From Posidoniimonas polymericola (GTDB taxonomy: Bacteria > Planctomycetota > Planctomycetia > Pirellulales > Lacipirellulaceae): a stretch of DNA of 64,000 nucleotides. The stretch spans positions 18,447-82,446 of the forward strand of contig NZ_SJPO01000018.1 in the NCBI RefSeq assembly GCF_007859935.1, read 5' to 3'. Shown in pieces: positions 42,871 through 51,903 of this stretch. Positions within the stretch are counted from its first letter, which is position 1, and each line of letters begins with the position of its first letter. The notes beneath the pieces were generated by a model, which was given only the letters and a program-made list of their open reading frames with translations, ran no database searches and had not been told where the DNA came from. Made by a program: the position numbers and the translations under genes.

Positions 42871-43443
42871 ATGCAAAGTATTCGGCAAGGGAGGATTCAG
42901 TTCGGCCTCATGCCGATGTTTGCCGGATTCACTCTTGCCGCTGTAGCGGCGGCAAACTGGATAGACATAGCCTACTTCTTGAGTGAGCACGTCGCCGCTA
43001 TGGCGCCGTTCATTTCAGCGGTCGTCTACGCACTAACTTGCAGCCTACACGGACGTAGCGAAGTCAGTACCGGAACGTGGTGTCGTCCATGGGCGACGGG
43101 GATAGCTATTTCCGTGGCGGTCTTGCTGCTGGGCGTCGCGTTGGTGTTTCGGCTTCGGTGGGGCACGCCCTGGGGCGATGCAGGCTGGCCGCGTCCCTTC
43201 CCCTACCCCGACTCCGCACTTGATGCGCTGCACGACTGGTGGGACAAGCGGAATCCTCCCCCGCCCGGCTCGTTCAAGTACCACGGCGAGTACTACACGA
43301 TTCTGCTCTTCCTGGATCTCACGGTCGTCTCAGTGTCTGCGCTGCTCGGTGTGACGCTCGGAGTCGTTCTGCCGTTGAAGCGATTTATGAAGGGTACTGG
43401 GCAAGAGGCCGGCGAAGCGCCCTGCGCGGTCGCCAGCGACTGA
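42871..43443 (+). CDS. Hypothetical membrane protein
   Basis: Protein of 190 aa from ATG 42871. Hydrophobic segments are at about 14-32, 42-58, 75-93 and 145-168, giving about four helices; a Pro/Gly/Trp-rich loop lies between the third and fourth (TPWGDAGWPRPFPYPD). GC content is lower than the flanks. A bidirectional terminator follows. No family recognised. Confidence 0.62.
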   Translation: MQSIRQGRIQFGLMPMFAGFTLAAVAAANWIDIAYFLSEHVAAMAPFISAVVYALTCSLHGRSEVSTGTWCRPWATGIAISVAVLLLGVALVFRLRWGTPWGDAGWPRPFPYPDSALDALHDWWDKRNPPPPGSFKYHGEYYTILLFLDLTVVSVSALLGVTLGVVLPLKRFMKGTGQEAGEAPCAVASD

Positions 43444-43480
43444 GGAAGTCCGTTGCGCTACAAGCAAAGCATGAACCAAC

Positions 43481-43514
43481 AAAAAAGGCCCCGCGGATCC
43501 CGCGGGGCCTTTTT
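43481..43514. terminator. Bidirectional Rho-independent terminator
   Basis: AAAAAAGGCCCCGCGG (43481-43496), ATC loop, then CCGCGGGGCCTTTTT. The A-run on one side and T-run on the other let it serve both the plus-strand gene ending 43443 and the minus-strand TPR gene ending 43541. Confidence 0.9.
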
Positions 43515-43540
43515 CGTTTCTCGTTGAGTCGCCGGTTGGC

Positions 43541-45103
43541 TTACTGGCTGACCTGGTTGCTCAGCTCGTTGCCGCGGGCGCGGAAGTCGGCGGCGACGTC
43601 CGAGCGGCCGATGGCGTCGAGTTCGTCGGCCAGCTTCAGGTAGGCGGGGGCGAGCTGGTCGTCGAAGTCGACCGCCGTGGCGAGCGACTTCACCGCCTTG
43701 TCGTGCTTGCCCTGCAGGGCGTACGCGACGCCGCGGAAGTAGTAGTGCTGGCCGTTGGTCGGCTGCAGGCGGATGGCGTCGTTGAAGTCGGCGATGGCCC
43801 GCTCGTACTCGCCGAGCTGCACGTAGACCAGGCCGCGGTTGACGTAGGCGTCGGTGTAGCGGTCGCTGACGGCCAGGGCCTGGGCATACGACTTCAGGGC
43901 CTCGTAGTACTCGCCCAGCTGGGCATAGACGCGGCCCTTCCACAGCGCGGAGTGCGGCGTGGCGAAGTCGATGCTGGCCGCCTTGTCGAAGTCGTCGATC
44001 GCCATCCGCTCCTCGCCCATGTGGAAGAAGCAGATGCCGCGGCGGAAGTACGCCTGTGCCAGCCCGGGGTTGAGGTCGATCGCTTCGGTGAACGAGCCGA
44101 CCGCGGAGGCCAGGTCGCCCAGCTGACGCTCGGCCACGCCGCGGCTGAACAGGGCGGAAGCCTTGGCGGCGGCCAGCTGCGGGCGGTCCGGCAGGGCGTC
44201 GAGCAGCCGCTGGCTCTCGTCGAGCTTCTCCTGGAACAGGCGACGCTGCTCCTCGGGGTCTTCACTTTCCTTGGCGGCCTCCTCAAGCATCGCGGCCCGC
44301 TGGAGCTGGCCCTCGACGTACGGCAGGTCGGAGTCCTCTTCGGGTTCGTAGTTCTCGATCGCCTTGCGGTAGGCCTCGGCTCCGGCGGCCCAGTCTTCCT
44401 GGATCGCGGCGATCATGCCCTGCAGGGCGTAGACCTCGTAGTCCTTGTCGTCGATGGCGAGGGCGGCCTGGATGTCCGCGTTGGCGTCCTCGAACTTGCC
44501 GCTCTGGGCGTAGGTCTGGGCCCGCAGGCGGTAGGCCTCGGCGTTCTTCTCGGGGTCGTCGACGCCGGCCTCGATCCACTTGTCGAGGGCCTTGCGTCCT
44601 TGATCGGGGGCCCCGGCCAGGGCGTAGACCTTGCCGAGGTTGAACTGGTACAGCGGGTTGTTGGAGTCGGACTCGACGGCCTCTTCAAAGTCGGCCAGGG
44701 CGTCGCCGAGGGCGCCCATCTCGAGGTAGATCTCGCCGCTCAGGTTGCTCGCGGCGGCCAGCATGGCCGGGTCGCGCGACTGGTTGTACTGGCGGAAGTT
44801 CTTCAGGTCTTCCTGGGCCTTGGCGTATTCCTTGAGCTCTTTGCGGGCGGTGGCGCGGCCGATGTAGCCGGGCCCCGAAGCGCCGCCGCTGGCGGTGATC
44901 GCCTCGCTGAAGGTTGCGGCGGCCTCCTCGTACTCTTCGGCCTCGAGTTGCTGCTGCCCCTGCTCGAGCATGGCGTTGTACTTCTCGAGGGCCTCTTCCT
45001 GGGACATCTGGGCCCAAGCCGGCGCAGGCAGCAGGCAGCACGAGAGCAGGCAGCACGTGACTAGCGCAGCGAGAGAGCGAAAGCGATAGGAGCGATGAAT
45101 CAT
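43541..45103 (-). CDS. Secreted TPR protein
   Basis: Protein of 520 aa. A signal peptide with Cys-rich core (LVTCCLLSCCLLPAPAWAQ) precedes about ten tetratricopeptide repeats from residue 35 to the end, for instance GYIGRATARKELKEYAKAQ, YQFNLGKVYALAGAP, AYFRRGICFFHMGEER and AYVNRGLVYVQLGEYERAIA. TPR scaffolds bind partner proteins in the periplasm or envelope. No catalytic motif. A terminator at 43481 ends the transcript. Confidence 0.9.
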   Translation of the reverse strand: MIHRSYRFRSLAALVTCCLLSCCLLPAPAWAQMSQEEALEKYNAMLEQGQQQLEAEEYEEAAATFSEAITASGGASGPGYIGRATARKELKEYAKAQEDLKNFRQYNQSRDPAMLAAASNLSGEIYLEMGALGDALADFEEAVESDSNNPLYQFNLGKVYALAGAPDQGRKALDKWIEAGVDDPEKNAEAYRLRAQTYAQSGKFEDANADIQAALAIDDKDYEVYALQGMIAAIQEDWAAGAEAYRKAIENYEPEEDSDLPYVEGQLQRAAMLEEAAKESEDPEEQRRLFQEKLDESQRLLDALPDRPQLAAAKASALFSRGVAERQLGDLASAVGSFTEAIDLNPGLAQAYFRRGICFFHMGEERMAIDDFDKAASIDFATPHSALWKGRVYAQLGEYYEALKSYAQALAVSDRYTDAYVNRGLVYVQLGEYERAIADFNDAIRLQPTNGQHYYFRGVAYALQGKHDKAVKSLATAVDFDDQLAPAYLKLADELDAIGRSDVAADFRARGNELSNQVSQ

Positions 45104-45373
45104 GGTCCGGCAGCCCGTGTTACATGAGAGTCAGGGTGTGGCTCGCCGGGGCATCACGGGGGAGACCGCCGGCCGCGCTTCGCGCAGAGCTACAGGCCAT
45201 CGTACCACCGGGCTCCGGTCGCGCCCCTCAGATTGCGGGGGCGAACCAGCTTTTCCAGGGTGTGGATGCACCGGTTGCGCCAGGCCCGCGGGGCGGCGCT
45301 GATTGCAGCAGTTGACAGGCTCTGCCCGGGCTCCCCGCGGTGGGTTGCCGCGCGGGGCCGGTCGTGCCGGGCG

Positions 45374-45928
45374 TTACGGTTTTAGGACCGGCGAGGGCTC
45401 TTCGCCCTTGAGGGCGGGCACGGCGAAGCGGGTGTACGGCTTGGCGGTGCGGCTGTACTCGGCGGCGAAGGCCTCGGCGTCCTCGGCGGTGAAGTCGCGT
45501 TCGATCGTCCGCCGGTAGCCGGCGTGCTCGTAGATGTGCACGACGTAGTTGGCCTCGGGCTTGGGCGGCTCCTCGGGTTTCGACTCCGTGGGCTTCGCGT
45601 CCTCGGGCGTCGGCTCGTTGGGCACCTCGGCCTGCGGCGACGCCTCCTCTGCGGGTTCGTCGTCGGTCGGGTCGTCGGACTCGGGATCGTCCTGCTGCTT
45701 GACCTTCTTCTTGGCCCTCTTCTTCTTGGGCGCCTTCTTGGCGGCCTTCTTCTTGGGGCCGTCCTTCGACTCGGCGGCCGTCTTGCGGGCCGGCTTCTTG
45801 GCGGTCTTCTTCTTCTTAGGGGCGGGCGCCTCTTCTTCGTCGAGGTCGTCATCGTCGTCGTCGACGTCAACGAATTCGAAATCGTCGTCGTAGAGGTCGT
45901 CGTCGTCTTCTTGGCGAGGCGCCGGCAT
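45374..45928 (-). CDS. Low-complexity acidic/lysine-rich protein
   Basis: Protein of 184 aa, ATG 45928. It has an acidic N-terminus (DDDDLYDDDFEFVDV), a long Lys/Ala-rich basic stretch (PKKKKTAKKPARKTA; KKAPKKKRAKKKVK) and a Pro/Glu-rich linker, then a short folded C-terminus (NYVVHIYEHAGYRRTIERDF...EYSRTAKPYTRFAVP). The Lys/Ala part recalls histone H1-like nucleoid proteins, so DNA or RNA binding is possible, but this is speculative. The open frame upstream to 46006 is not needed. Confidence 0.6.
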   Translation of the reverse strand: MPAPRQEDDDDLYDDDFEFVDVDDDDDDLDEEEAPAPKKKKTAKKPARKTAAESKDGPKKKAAKKAPKKKRAKKKVKQQDDPESDDPTDDEPAEEASPQAEVPNEPTPEDAKPTESKPEEPPKPEANYVVHIYEHAGYRRTIERDFTAEDAEAFAAEYSRTAKPYTRFAVPALKGEEPSPVLKP

Positions 45929-46093
45929 GTTGGATTCCGCTGCAGTGATTCGAAGGGGGGCGGCAAAGAAGCAAGGGGCGGGCCGAGAATGGCCGCCGAG
46001 CCGCACTGCCCCCCAGTATCCAGCCCCGCGGAAGCCGCGTCAATGCGGGGGGCCCGCCCAGTTGGGCCCGCGGAAAGCCGGGCCGCCGGCCCG

Positions 46094-47812
46094 CTACCGC
46101 ATCGCCACCTGGATCTTGGCCGCCTCGACGGCCCGGGTGAGGGCCGCGTCGCTGTTTTCAGAACGCCCTTCGGTCAAGCTCGTAGCTCGTCGCACGACGA
46201 TATCGGGATTAACCCCGACTTTGCTGATTGGATGACCGAGGGGCGAAAAGAACTTAGCGGTCGTCAGGCGGATCCCAGCCCCACCTTGTCCCAGGGAGAA
46301 AATCCCCTGCACCGAACCCTTGCCGAAAGACCGCTCTCCGACAATGGCGCCGCGATTCGAGTCTTTGATCGCCGCGGCAAATATCTCGCTAGCACTGGCG
46401 CTGTCGCCGTCGATCAGCACCACCAGCGGCACCCGCCAGGTGCCGGCCCGGTGGGCCCGGAAGTCGATGGTCTCGCCCTCGCTCCGGCCGCTGGTCGAAA
46501 CGATCCGACCCTCGGCGACAAACTTGTCCGCCATCTCGACGCTCGAGGTCAGCAGGCCGCCCGGGTTGCCCCGCAGGTCGAGGATCAGGCTCCGCATCCC
46601 CTTGCCGTGCAGGTCCCACAGGGCGGCGTCGAGGTCGCGGCTGGTTGACTTCTGGAACACCGGCACGCGGACATAGGCGACCCCGTACTGCGGGTCGAGG
46701 ATCCGCACGTCCTCGAGGCTCGGCACGTCGACGTGCTCACGCCGCACCGACAGGTCGCGGGTCACGGTCGGCTCGCCCATCCAGCTCGACAGCCGGCCTT
46801 CGGTCGGCCGGGCCACGACGTGGGCCTCCTCTCGCGGCGAGACCACCGTCACGCGGCAGTACGAGCCCTCTTCGCCCGTCAGCAGACCGGCGGCCTCGTC
46901 GGTGCTGAGCTCGGCGGTGGCCTGCCCGTCGACCGCGACAATGCGGTCGCCGTCGTGGATGCCGCCCCGCTCGGCCGGGCTGTTGGGGATCACGCGGACG
47001 ATCAGGAGGGCGCCGTTGTCTGGCTTCAGCTCAACGCCGAGGCCGACAAAGTTGCCCTCGATCTGCGAGTAGACGTCCCGCAGCTGGGCGGGAGTCAGGA
47101 ACGATGAATAGTGGTCGAGCGTCTCGGCGGCCGCGGCGGTGAACTCCAGCGAGGTCGCGACCGGGTTCAGGCCGATCCGGTAAGAGGCCAGGCGGGCCGC
47201 CTGCTGCTGGGCGGCCAACGCCCCTTGGCTGCTGTTGGTGAGGGCGCCCGAGCCGAGCTGACGCAGCTCTTCATCGAGCTGCGAGACCTGCTTCGAGCTG
47301 GCCCGCACGCCGTTGGCGCGGAGGAACTGCGGCTCCTGCAACGCGATCCGCAGGCCGTAGATGCCCTTGCGGGCGGCGGCGTCCCACTGGGGGGTCGTGA
47401 CGTAGTGGGTTTCCATCTTGCTGAGCAGCTCGCGGTACAGGCCCTCGGCCTGCTGGCTGCTGAGCTCGTGGACCGAGTCGACAAAGCTGTCGTCGGTGTA
47501 CCGACGCTCGAGGCTGAAGTGCATGCGGGCGGTGACAAACCGCTGCCGGAGCGAGGCGTCCGACGGGTGCTCGCGGAGGGCGTCCTCGTAGAAGGCGAGG
47601 GCGTCGCCCCACCGCTTCTGGCTCTCGAGCTCGCGCCCCTTGGCGAGGAGCGTGGCGGCCGAGGGGCCGGCCGGGGCTTCGACGACCGGCGACGCGGACT
47701 GGGCCCGGGCGATCGACGGCATGGCGCCCGAGGTCAGAACGCCAGCGACCACGGTTGCGAGCAGGCAGCGTTGCAGCAAGTCAGCGACCCGATTCAGCAT
47801 GCTTCGTTCCAT
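46094..47812 (-). CDS. S41 family C-terminal processing protease
   Basis: Secreted or anchored serine protease of 572 aa, with signal peptide (LLQRCLLATVVAGVLTSGAM). TPR-like residues at about 50-100 precede a tail-specific-protease domain: the PDZ (about 240-330, with LGVELKPDNGALLIVRVIP and AERGGIHDGDRIVAVDG), LILDLRGNPGGLL (409-421), and the Ser473/Lys498 dyad in DGDSASASE and RSFGKGSVQ. It processes or degrades envelope proteins, such as those bearing C-terminal signals. An alternative start is ATG 47800. Confidence 0.93.
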   Translation of the reverse strand: MERSMLNRVADLLQRCLLATVVAGVLTSGAMPSIARAQSASPVVEAPAGPSAATLLAKGRELESQKRWGDALAFYEDALREHPSDASLRQRFVTARMHFSLERRYTDDSFVDSVHELSSQQAEGLYRELLSKMETHYVTTPQWDAAARKGIYGLRIALQEPQFLRANGVRASSKQVSQLDEELRQLGSGALTNSSQGALAAQQQAARLASYRIGLNPVATSLEFTAAAAETLDHYSSFLTPAQLRDVYSQIEGNFVGLGVELKPDNGALLIVRVIPNSPAERGGIHDGDRIVAVDGQATAELSTDEAAGLLTGEEGSYCRVTVVSPREEAHVVARPTEGRLSSWMGEPTVTRDLSVRREHVDVPSLEDVRILDPQYGVAYVRVPVFQKSTSRDLDAALWDLHGKGMRSLILDLRGNPGGLLTSSVEMADKFVAEGRIVSTSGRSEGETIDFRAHRAGTWRVPLVVLIDGDSASASEIFAAAIKDSNRGAIVGERSFGKGSVQGIFSLGQGGAGIRLTTAKFFSPLGHPISKVGVNPDIVVRRATSLTEGRSENSDAALTRAVEAAKIQVAMR

Positions 47813-48638
47813 CTTCTCTAGGGGCCCGCGGCGTCCGGCAGGTTGACCGAGTTCCGTTTCACTCCCCGTACCCGTCTGCCACCCCGTTGGGAGGCCCCGA
47901 AGGTCGGGTCGTGCGGCCCAGCGACGACTGTGAGGGTTGTCGCTGCCAGGCCAGGCGCTCGCTGCGGCAAAAGAGCTGCGGGCACAGGCGAATATAGGTC
48001 ACAGAATCGCGCCGGTCAAAAAACGGGAGCGAGAGTTTTTGCACGTTCCCCGGCGGCCGCGTGGCGCGACCCGCACATCACGGCCATCCCGGAGGTCCGG
48101 CGCGCCGGGCGCTCGGTGTCTAGGGGTTGGCTGTGTGGTGCGGCTCGTTACGGACAACCACCTGTGACGATTTGGTGGCGTCGGCTGAGAGGCGTCGGCT
48201 GCGGCCGGCGGCGCTTGGGGCGCCGCGGAAGAGAACGCGGACCTGGTGGTTGGCGTCGTGCCGTAAGAACCCGGAGAGTCGTGTCCCCGGTCGGTTGAGC
48301 TTGTCCGTTTGATTGGACACCCCCATTACGGGAATGGCTCGCGGTCGGTTCGCCTTTTCTGACAAGTCTGGTTCGGCCCCGCCCTGCCCCGCTCTGCCGG
48401 GCCAGGCAACCCGCCACCCGGGTGGCCTGCTAGGGCCCGTTGGGGGCGCCGTGCAGGCGTCATTGAAAGGGGCCAGTCGGGAGGTCGTCGGGAGGTCGCC
48501 GAGGACTAGCCGAGGCGTCACCGCGCGGTGCGGCGTCAGTGTGAACGCCGGCCGGGCAGCCGATGAGTGGGGGGCGATCAAGTCGCCGCCGCCGGGCATC
48601 GCGGCCGAGTAGAAAAGCCAGGCCGGCGCACGAAAATA
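47813..48638. other. Long gap without supported gene
   Basis: An 826-bp stretch between the S41 protease and the purH leader. It has short open frames on both strands but none has recognisable motifs or a ribosome binding site, and codon use looks like random GC-rich DNA. An ncRNA or promoter is possible but not demonstrated. Confidence 0.4.
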
Positions 48639-48711
48639 GCCGCCCCTTTCAGCCGCCGCGGTTTAGGAGGGGGAGGACTTTGGACCGCGGCGGTAAGTTG
48701 AAAGGGGCGGC
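48639..48711 (+). promoter_or_regulatory. Two-tier giant hairpin in the purH leader
   Basis: GCCGCCCCTTTCA (48639-48651) pairs perfectly with TGAAAGGGGCGGC (48699-48711), and inside it CCGCCGCGGT (48653-48662) pairs with ACCGCGGCGG (48684-48693). The loop contains AGGAGGGGGAGGA. It is 23 bp of stem in a 73-nt element, 174 nt before the purH start. There is no T-tract, so a plain terminator is unlikely. It may act as a leader RNA element; a match to the known purine riboswitch is not seen. Confidence 0.6.
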
Positions 48712-48884
48712 CTGAGGTGCTATCGTGCCGCGCTTGCAGCGTAGTGATTTCGTTCGCAGGAGGCCTTGCGGCCTGTTTGTTCTACGCCCGCATTGCTAGA
48801 GGGTTCGCAACCGCCGCCCGGTTTCTTGCACCAGGTGCGAAACCCCGCACAAAAAGTCGCAACGAGGAAGCCAGAAGGAATACT

Positions 48885-50462
48885 GTGGAATCGCCAAAGA
48901 TCAAGCGGGCGCTAATCAGCGTTAGCGACAAATCCGGGCTTGCCCAATTTGCCAAGAGCCTGGCCGACCACGGCGTCGAGCTGTGCAGCACCGGCGGCTC
49001 GCGCAAGGCGCTCGAGGACGCCGGCATCCCGGTCCGCGACGTCACCGACTACACCGGCTTCCCCGAGATGATGGACGGCCGTCTCAAGACGCTGCACCCC
49101 AAGGTGCACGGCGGCATCCTGCAGCGGCGTGACAACGAGTCCGACGTCGCCGCGGCCGAGGAGCACGGCATCCTGCCGTTCGAGCTGGTGGTGGTGAACC
49201 TCTACCCGTTCCGCGAGACCATCGCCCGGCCCGACGTCACCGTCGACGAGGCGATCGAGAAGATCGACATCGGCGGCCCGACCATGGTCCGCGCCGCGGC
49301 CAAGAACCACGCGTTCGTCACGATCGCCTCGAACCCCGGCCAGTACGACCGCATCCTCGCCGAGGTTCAGGCGACCGGCGCTACCACGCCCGAACTCCGC
49401 CGCGCGCTCGCCGGCGAGGCGTTCGCCCACACCGCCGAGTACGACACGGCCATCGCCGGCTACTTCGCCAAGCTGGCCGCCGCCGAGGGCGACGACCTCA
49501 CGCCGGCCGAGCTGAGCATCACGGTCACCAAGAAGTGCCCGCTCCGCTACGGCGAGAACCCCCACCAGTCGGCCGCGCTGTACGTCAACGCCGACGCCGG
49601 GCCGACCTCGCTGGTCAACGCCGAGCAGCTCAACGGCAAGGAACTCAGCTACAACAACCTGCTGGACCTCGACGCCGCGCTCGGCGTCGCGCGGTCGCTG
49701 CCCGTGCCCGGCGTGGCCGTGCTGAAGCACAACAACCCGTGCGGCGCGGCGACCGCCCTCAGCGTCGGCGACGCCACCCGCAAGGCGTGGGACGGCGACC
49801 CGGTCAGCGCGTTCGGCTCGATCCTGGGCTACAACACGACGGTCGACGCGGCCTCGGCCGAGTGCCTGGCCGAGCCGGGCAAGTTTGTCGAGGCGATTGT
49901 CGCCCCCGACTTCACGACCGAGGCGATCGAGATCCTCACCACCAAGCCGAAGTGGCGGGCCAACGTGCGGCTGCTGAAGGTCGGCGAGGTGAAGCCGGGC
50001 GGCGGCGAGCTGCAGCTCCGCGCGATCGACGGCGGCTACCTCGCCCAGGCGGCCGACGACATGGCCGACGACGAGTCCGAGTGGAAGGTCGTCACCGAGA
50101 CGCAGCCCTCCGACGCGCAGCTGGCCGAGCTCCGCTTCGCCTGGGCCGCCTGCCGGCACGTGAAGAGCAACGCCATCGTGCTCAGCCAGGACAACGCCCT
50201 GGTGGGCGTGGGCGCCGGCCAGATGAGCCGCGTCGACTCGGTCGAGATCTCGATCAAGAAGGCGGGCGACCGGGTGATCGGCGCGGTCATGGCGAGTGAC
50301 GCCTTCTTCCCGTTCGACGACTCGATCCACACCGCGGCCGCCGCCGGCGTCAAGGCGTTCATCCAGCCCGGCGGCTCCCGCAACGACGACCAGGTCATCG
50401 CCGCCTGCAACAAGCACGGCCTGCCAATGGTGTTCACCGGGACGCGGCACTTTAGGCACTAG
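48885..50462 (+). CDS. purH: Bifunctional AICAR transformylase / IMP cyclohydrolase
   Basis: Catalyses the last two steps of IMP synthesis. It has 525 aa from GTG 48885, chosen for AGAAGGA 5 nt upstream and because it starts right before the conserved KIKRALISVSDKSGL; the longer frame from 48717 is leader. The MGS-like cyclohydrolase domain (1-about 190) has STGGSRKALEDAGI and MDGRLKTLHPKVHGG, and the transformylase domain has RYGENPHQSAALY, LSYNNLLDLDAA, KHNNPCGAA and SDAFFPFDD followed by QPGGSRNDDQVI. Confidence 0.96.
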   Translation: MESPKIKRALISVSDKSGLAQFAKSLADHGVELCSTGGSRKALEDAGIPVRDVTDYTGFPEMMDGRLKTLHPKVHGGILQRRDNESDVAAAEEHGILPFELVVVNLYPFRETIARPDVTVDEAIEKIDIGGPTMVRAAAKNHAFVTIASNPGQYDRILAEVQATGATTPELRRALAGEAFAHTAEYDTAIAGYFAKLAAAEGDDLTPAELSITVTKKCPLRYGENPHQSAALYVNADAGPTSLVNAEQLNGKELSYNNLLDLDAALGVARSLPVPGVAVLKHNNPCGAATALSVGDATRKAWDGDPVSAFGSILGYNTTVDAASAECLAEPGKFVEAIVAPDFTTEAIEILTTKPKWRANVRLLKVGEVKPGGGELQLRAIDGGYLAQAADDMADDESEWKVVTETQPSDAQLAELRFAWAACRHVKSNAIVLSQDNALVGVGAGQMSRVDSVEISIKKAGDRVIGAVMASDAFFPFDDSIHTAAAAGVKAFIQPGGSRNDDQVIAACNKHGLPMVFTGTRHFRH

Positions 50463-50567
50463 GCCGCGACGCCCCGCTAGGGCTAGCAGCCGGCGAGCTA
50501 CACCTCGCCGGCAAGCGGCGCCGCACTTCTGTTGCCGCCCGCCCGAGCGGGGTGGTAGGATGCGCCT

Positions 50568-50843
50568 ATGAACATCCGCTTGGATACCTCGGTGGTCGCA
50601 GGAGCACTCTCGCCGCTGGTCTCGTCGTTCGACGCGGCCGCGCTGCAGAGCCTCGTGGCGTTCCGCGCCGACGATGCGACGCAGCGGCGGTTCGACGAGC
50701 TCGCCGAGAAGGCGAGCGACGGCACACTTTCAGCGGCCGAGCAGAGCGCCTACCACTCGATGGTCGGCGCCTCGACCGTGGTGGCCGTCATGCAGGCCGA
50801 GGCTGAGAAGTTACTATCGCAGTCCCCGCCTAGCCGGGGCTAA
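50568..50843 (+). CDS. Small protein partnered with an HNH endonuclease
   Basis: Protein of 91 aa from ATG 50568. Residues 36-85 (DATQRRFDELAEKASDG, TLSAAEQSAYHSMVGAS, AVMQAEAEKLL) form two predicted helices. The same layout precedes HNH genes in other planctomycetes and cyanobacteria. The next gene starts 3 nt later. It may regulate or stabilise the nuclease; that role is inferred, not known. Confidence 0.75.
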   Translation: MNIRLDTSVVAGALSPLVSSFDAAALQSLVAFRADDATQRRFDELAEKASDGTLSAAEQSAYHSMVGASTVVAVMQAEAEKLLSQSPPSRG

Positions 50844-50846
50844 GCG

Positions 50847-51248
50847 GTGCCTCCCACTTCCGACCTTCGCGCTCTGGTCATCGTGCGGGCAGGCAACCGC
50901 TGCGAGTACTGCACGGTTCACCAGGACCACGACCGCATGCTGCGTTTCCCGGTTGACCGGATCATCGCCGGTCAGCACCGGGGCGAGTACACCGAGGAGA
51001 ACACTGCGTTAGCGTGCCCCTACTGCAACGGCAAGAAGGGGCCGAACATCGCAAGCGTTGTGCCAGGAACTCAGGGACCGCCTGTGGCCTTGTTCAATCC
51101 TCGCACCGAGCGTTGGGCCGACCACTTCGCTTTCGAGGGGGCTCGGGTCGTCGGGCTTACCTCTACCGGCGAGGCGACGGCAAGCCTCCTTGCTATGAAC
51201 GCCGAGGAGAGGTTAGAGCTACGCTCAGCACGCGGCTACGGCGCCTGA
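50847..51248 (+). CDS. HNH endonuclease
   Basis: Protein of 133 aa, GTG start, 3 nt after the small upstream gene. The HNH/zinc module is clear: GNRCEYCTVHQ with the first Cys pair, FPVDRIIAGQHRGEYTEENT with the His, and ALACPYCNGKKG with the second pair and the Asn. The C-terminal LFNPRTERWADHF is the usual companion. Such HNH proteins nick or cut DNA; whether this one acts in defence, a mobile unit or repair is open. Confidence 0.88.
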   Translation: MPPTSDLRALVIVRAGNRCEYCTVHQDHDRMLRFPVDRIIAGQHRGEYTEENTALACPYCNGKKGPNIASVVPGTQGPPVALFNPRTERWADHFAFEGARVVGLTSTGEATASLLAMNAEERLELRSARGYGA

Positions 51249-51271
51249 TCCCCGTCGAGGGCCTCCCGAGG

Positions 51272-51814
51272 ATGCGAGTGACGCAGAACCCTTATCAGTC
51301 GCCGGAGACCGATGAAGGACCAACGCGGTCTGTTCCTGAAGTCGACGGCCATCCGCTCGCCGGTCGCCGGGCCCGGCTCGAGTCCGCCGTCATCGACTGG
51401 TTCGCGGCGCAGTTTCTCGCGGCGCCGCTGGCGTTCAGTCCGGTTTTTCCGCTCTTCGGGCTGCCGCTTGCGGAGCAGCCGGATGCGTTCTCGAGCTGGA
51501 TGCTGTGGGCGATCTTCGCCTTGTGGTGCCTTTCGTCGCTTGCCACGTACTGCGCGCTCAACTACCGCTCACTAGAGCGCAGTAGCCAGACGCTCGGCAT
51601 GCGGTGGAAGCGGCTGAAATTTGTTTCGCGAGACGGTTCGCCGGTGACCGTCGGTCAGATCCTGATACGCCGCACCGCCCTGCTCTGGCCGCTGTACTTC
51701 GTCCCTGGTTTCAATGCCTTGTTTGCGTTCTACAGCCTCGGTCTGGCATTGCGAGAGTCTCGTTACTCGCTGCACGACGACATCGCCGCCACGGCGGTGG
51801 TGCTGGCCGATTGA
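51272..51814 (+). CDS. RDD family membrane protein
   Basis: Protein of 180 aa, ATG 51272. N-terminus has NPYQSPE, then a cytosolic linker and three to four hydrophobic segments (about 40-65, 75-100, 135-160). The RDD-type Arg-rich entry is GRRARLESAVIDWF, and SRYSLHDDIAATAVVLAD ends it. Function of RDD proteins is largely unknown (some sodium or compatible-solute transport). It resembles the next gene. Confidence 0.8.
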   Translation: MRVTQNPYQSPETDEGPTRSVPEVDGHPLAGRRARLESAVIDWFAAQFLAAPLAFSPVFPLFGLPLAEQPDAFSSWMLWAIFALWCLSSLATYCALNYRSLERSSQTLGMRWKRLKFVSRDGSPVTVGQILIRRTALLWPLYFVPGFNALFAFYSLGLALRESRYSLHDDIAATAVVLAD

Positions 51815-51903
51815 ATTATTGGGATGCGTGGCTGTTGCGGTGAAATGCAGCGGCTAGAATGTCGTCAGCTCTCGCAGTCATCCTAGCCGGAAAGATCTCC
51901 CCA

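Noticed and set aside
48313..48612. Open frame of 99 codons before purH
   Set aside because: No ribosome binding site, signal or motif; composition fits random GC-rich DNA.
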